Assembly (NCBI GenBank): GCA_031761405.1
Contig: JASEVX010000011.1
Span: 64,314,767-64,378,766 of the forward strand
DNA length: 64,000 nt
Direction of reading: 5' to 3'
Source of the DNA: Serripes groenlandicus
Lineage: Eukaryota > Mollusca > Bivalvia > Cardiida > Cardiidae
In this document: piece after piece, positions 60,355-64,000 of the stretch
Position numbering within the stretch: the stretch's first letter is position 1
How the letters are laid out: each line of letters starts with the position of its first letter
Program-made: the position numbers and the translations under genes
The notes under the pieces: generated by a model
What the model was told of the DNA's origin: nothing
Database searches by the model: none
Seen by the model: the letters and a program-made list of their open reading frames with translations, nothing else

Positions 60355-61270
60355 AACGGATGGATGCTCCCTAAAAATATAGCGAGGACACTGTGAGGAA
60401 TGGTGCTATTCAATATAGCTATATGTAGCAAAATTAATTGGCCATTCATTTAAAGTTAGTAAATAGTAAGAAATGTGAGTACAAAGGTGGAAATAGTTAT
60501 AATATGCCCATCTTCTCTTGTTAATGACTGAGTGAGTAATTGAATTCCAACATGTAATTGCTGAGAATTTATAACCTGGTCATGAATAGTCGTTTAACTT
60601 AAGATATAGAACTTCAAAGGGCAATAATTCTGTGTAAAACTATTCAGCTGAAACTTGGTCTCCTATTGTTAGTGAATCTTCCCATAAAGTTTTATTGAAT
60701 TCCATCTTGTTGTTGCTTAGAAAAAGCCCGGACATGAATTCTCCATTGTCATATTTTATAACAAGGGGCAATAACTCCGGAGGAAATCATCGGACGATTA
60801 CTTGGTAATAATATTCATTATCTCCTTTTTGTAAGCACTTGAAGCTTTCCAAAGAGTTCCATTATGAATACAAGTCAGTGGTTGCTGAGATATAGCCTGG
60901 ACATTTAAAGCGAAACGGACAAGCATAACATTTAATTGGGCAAAAACTCTTTGAAGAATCATCTAACCAGAATGTGTTAGTTAGATTATGCACATCTCCT
61001 TGTGTTAATAAAGTGTTCCATAAAGTTTCATTGAATTCAATCCAGTTCTTGGTTGCCGGGAAATAGCCAGAACAAAAGCGGGATGGACAGAAATTAAAAG
61101 GGCAATATCATGCATTTTTCCTCTTGGTAGTGATTTAGCTTCCCATCAAGTTTCCTTGAATTCAAGTCAGTAGTTGCTGAGAACTAGCCAGGACAAAAGT
61201 GTAACGGAAGGACGGATCGAAGCAGTGACTATTAGAATTATGCTCCCTCAAAAAAGTCAGGGAGCATAGT
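60355..61270 (+). mobile_element. HINE-like element with ~165-bp units
   Basis: 5' CGGATGGATGCTCCCTAAAA. About five loose units with GGGCAATAACTC or GGGCAAAAACTC, CATAAAGTTTCATTGAATTC and GTTGCTGAGA(T/A)ATAGCC. The 3' end has GTAACGGAAGGACGGATCG and hairpin ATGCTCCCTCAAAAAAGTCA, then GGGAGCATAGTAAA. The 5' ATGCTCCCT equals the complement of the terminal AGGGAGCAT. Confidence 0.6.
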
Positions 61271-61299
61271 AAATCATTTAGGTTCTAAAACTATTCAGT

Positions 61300-61425
61300 A
61301 AGTCAGTTTAACTCTTTCCCACTTGCAGACACATTTTGATACCTCTACAGCAGACAACCTTTTAAAACAATAAGACAAAAGTAAAGTTCCAGCTCATTGA
61401 AACAAGTTAATGTAGTATTGCAAGC
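61300..61425. repeat. MITE fragment
   Basis: TTTAACTCTTTCCCACTTGC, CCTCTACAGCAGACAACC, ACAAAAGTAAAGTTCCAGC. Left half only. Confidence 0.45.
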
Positions 61426-61429
61426 ACTA

Positions 61430-62470
61430 CATTAGAGTCCCCTACAGGACACAAAACTATAAGTTGAAAAAGGCACATTATTCTATCAAACCTCACTTAA
61501 AGAGTTATGCCCCTTGATACATGGTCTTCTAACAGTCCTGATTAAATGTGTGAAGTTCTAGAGTTGTAGACATGAAAGTCTGACATTGACCTTGGGAGTA
61601 AGTGGTTGGTTATTGTGCATGACAAAGCACCTTGATATGAATAATAATTGTGTGAAGTTATATCAAAATTCATTCAAGCATGTGGAAGATATAAACCAGA
61701 CACAAAATTGCAGACGGACAATGTTTGAGCCTAAACTGTGACATTTGAGACACATGCCTGGGTCTTGTGCGTGACACGCCACCTCACCATGGTGATTATG
61801 TGTGCCCAGACTAACTTACTTGAGAATCCTATGATGCATGGTTGAGATGTGGCCCAGACAAAGTAGTTCTATCAAACAGTACTCATTTTGACCTTTGACC
61901 TCTGAGTGTGACCTTGACCTTTGAGGTACAAGCTACTTCATCATGGTTAACATGTGTGTCCAGTAACTTGAGAAACCTAAGATGCATGGTTGAGATGCGG
62001 GCCGGACAAGGTAGTCCTATCAAAAATACTCATTTTGACCTTTGACCTCTAAGTGTGACCTTGACCTATGAGGTACAGGCCTGGGTCTTGTGCATGACAC
62101 GCTGCCTCATCATATACTTGTGTACTGAGTTACTATGGAATCCTATGATGCATGGATGAGATGTGGGCAAGACAAGGTACAGTCCTATCACAGTAATCAT
62201 TTTGACCTTTCACCCCTAAGTGTGACATTTGAGGTACAGGCCTGGGTCTTGAGCATAACACGACGCCTCATTATGGTGAACGTTTGTGCAAAGTTTCTTG
62301 GAAATCCTATGATGCATGGTTGAGATGAAGGCCGGACAAGGTAATCCTATCAAACAGTACTCATTTTGACCTTTGACCTCTAAGTGTGACCTTGACATAT
62401 GAGGTACAGGCCTGGGTCTTATTCGCAACACGCCACCTTATCATGGTGAACGATAGTGCCAAGTTTACAG
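61430..62470 (+). repeat. ~170-bp tandem array ('AGGCCTGGGTCTTGTGC' family), second copy
   Basis: About five units with CAGGCCTGGGTCTTG, ACGCCACCTCACCATGGTGA, TCCTATGATGCATGG and ATTTTGACCTTTGACCTCTA. Same family and orientation as 12040-14832. TGACCTTTGACCT occurs in at least three units. It begins near CACTACATTAGAGTCCCCTA and breaks off after GCCAAGTTTAC. Confidence 0.65.
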
Positions 62471-62830
62471 GTAGGGGACTAATAAGACCAAAACACTTGT
62501 TACACATACTTTTTATCAATTTTGACTGCATATAAAAGGTCATCATTCTGGAATTGTTCATTTACACTTAAATATTTATGAGCTTAATTCTCTATCACAT
62601 ATCTTGATAGGGGTAATGTATATATCTCTCCTGTTTTATACTTCACAAGTTTGAATGTGACAGTTTGATTGGCTGACAAAAAGGTCAATCTGAGACAACC
62701 TGTATGAGGCAGTCATCAGATCTATTAATACAAGAATGCGAAATTTAGGTCTGGTTTTAATGAGATTGGTTAAGATCTTTTTCTGCAGCACATTTCTTTG
62801 ATGGTATAGTTTCTATTTGTGCGGACATGT
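62471..62830. other. No recognisable feature
   Basis: AT-rich, nothing supported. Confidence 0.4.
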
Positions 62831-63054
62831 GTTAACGTATTTGCAGCAGATGACTCTTAAAATCATTGTGGCAAAAGGAGAAATTGTGACAAAGTTTTCA
62901 TCAATGCATGATTCTTTCACATATGTTTTCAAATTATCTGAGTTTTAAAATCCTTTCCCACATAAAATAAGTTATAGAAATATTTCCTTATTTTTGTGGA
63001 GACAATTTTCAAATTTGTCTGCTGCAGATTTGTTTGTATGTGTGTAAGGGTTAA
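62831..63054. repeat. Two MITE pieces
   Basis: 62831-62940: TTTGCAGCAGATGACTC and GTGGCAAAAGGAGAAATTG. 62945-63054: TTAAAATCCTTTCCCACATA to GTATGTGTGTAAGGGTTAA, a short internally deleted copy. Confidence 0.5.
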
Positions 63055-63120
63055 ATAATACCAAAAAGCTTTATGTTACTCAGATAACAATTTCCCTTGG
63101 AAATTGGGCCATTACATCAG

Positions 63121-63358
63121 TTAATCCTTTCCCCACACACAGACAATTTCTGATGCTTATGCAGCTGAAGACTTTTGAAAATATTGCCGCAAAAGGAGAC
63201 ATTTACTCATTATGACCAATTTGTCCTTTTGCCACAATATTTTCAACTCTATTCCATAATTACATTTTCAATACATGTAGATTTTTTTTTCTTTTTCTTT
63301 GCTAAAGTGTTTTCAAAGTTGTCAGCTGCGGATACGTTGTATATGTGGGAAAACAGTT
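63121..63358. repeat. TTAA MITE copy
   Basis: TTAATCCTTTCCCCACACAC, ATGCAGCTGAAGACTTTTG, hairpin GCAAAAGGAGACATTTACTC facing TTGTCCTTTTGCCAC, GTTGTCAGCTGCGG, ATGTGGGAAAACAGTTA. Confidence 0.65.
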
Positions 63359-63474
63359 ACAGAGCAGACACTGACTTCTGGGAGTAAATGAGTCTCTCAT
63401 TTATGCCCATAAGCTAAAGTAAGACTTCATGTAATGAAAGGTTTTTAGTGAGAGCCAGAGATTTACTGAACCCT

Positions 63475-63704
63475 TTAACCCTTTCCCTCATACGACAATT
63501 CTGCAGCAGACGACTTTGAACATATTTTGTCAAAAAATAGAAAATCTCTATAATTCAATGGATAACCTATGACTAAAAGTGAAAAACATTGTGGCAAAAG
63601 GAGAAATTGCTTGTCTTGAGCAATTTCTTCTTTTGTCACTATGTTTTCAAAAAGCCGTTTGCTACAGAGGGGTCAGAAAGCGTCTATATGAGGGAAAGGG
63701 TTAA
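63475..63704. mobile_element. TTAA MITE copy, complete
   Basis: TTAACCCTTTCCCTCATACG to TATATGAGGGAAAGGGTTAA. Hairpin GGCAAAAGGAGAAATTGCTT facing AGCAATTTCTTCTTTTGTC. Confidence 0.85.
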
Positions 63705-63714
63705 CCCAATTTAG

Positions 63715-64000
63715 AATTAATCAGCAGCAGGCTGATGTCTTTGAAAAGTCATCCATCCAGGCAAAAATTATAAATGTATACTCTCAAAATATGCAAGTAT
63801 CATTAAAACAAGATTATTAAATATGCATCTAAAAGATAGAGGCCCAATCATGAGTCATACTACAAATCTCTGCAGCAGACAACTTTGAAAAGATCTATGC
63901 AAGAGTATGGAAAATATTATATTTAATTATTGTAAAATAGAGTTGAAAATATTGTGGCAAAATGAGAAATCGCTTGTGAGCAATTTTTCCTTTTTCTGAA
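63715..64000. repeat. MITE-derived sequence running off the window
   Basis: AATCAGCAGCAGGCTGATG, then a second piece with CTCTGCAGCAGACAACTTTG and ATTGTGGCAAAATGAGAAAT, facing GAGCAATTTTTCC at the window's end. Confidence 0.45.

Overview
The window is metazoan, AT-rich, non-coding-dominated DNA that looks like intergenic or intronic sequence of a mollusc, most likely a bivalve. The reason is the mix of repeats: arrays of about 150-bp tandem units followed by (ACGG)n-type microsatellites and a terminal hairpin (the architecture of bivalve 'pearl'/HINE elements), tRNA-headed SINEs, DIRS-type tyrosine-recombinase retrotransposons and a very abundant TTAA-flanked MITE. The species assignment is inference. 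I found no convincing host gene; one possible terminal exon near 19.1 kb is weakly supported.

Layout. 0-16.6 kb: TTAA MITEs, several of them split by tandem-repeat (HINE-like) elements at 0.75, 2.3-5.3, 6.6-7.5, 10.1-11.3 and 12.0-14.8 kb, plus a SINE carrying its own palindromic MITE (1.1-1.56 kb) and a 1.75-kb CAGGG-ended DNA transposon (12.78-14.54 kb). 16.96-17.81 kb: a TTCGGGTA satellite that flips orientation to make a giant inverted repeat. 19.2-30.3 kb: a nest of decayed DIRS-like retroelements; a minus-strand element is interrupted by a plus-strand element with 44-bp inverted ends and by a 312-bp palindromic-ended element. 30.9-35.3 kb: another HINE inside a MITE, an interstitial telomere-like repeat and a TTCATGAA-rich repeat field.

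35.37-40.29 kb: the highlight, an apparently complete DIRS retrotransposon. It has 118-bp matching inverted terminal repeats with unequal outer extensions, an internal complementary region that joins the two outer ends in the order expected of the circle junction, and three long open frames: a Gag-like protein, reverse transcriptase/RNase H with a C-terminal DIRS domain, and a tyrosine recombinase with R, H-x-x-R and Y in place. Neither the RT nor the recombinase frame has a well-placed ATG. An in-phase AAAAAAG heptamer near the end of the Gag frame, followed by a perfect hairpin beside its stop codon, suggests -1 frameshifting into RT.

40.8-64 kb: MITE copies (one with a 110-bp internal expansion), a GC-rich degenerate repeat (42.9-43.5 kb), a 749-bp higher-order tandem array inside a MITE (44.7-47.6 kb), further HINE-like arrays (49.3-51.8, 55.3-56.4, 59.1-59.3, 60.4-61.3, 61.4-62.5 kb) and a 433-bp hAT-type MITE with its 8-bp target duplication.

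The elements work as a parasitic community. TTAA MITEs supply insertion sites, HINE-like arrays repeatedly sit inside them, and the array units carry dense perfect DR1-type nuclear-receptor half-site pairs, so they may also act as dispersed regulatory DNA.
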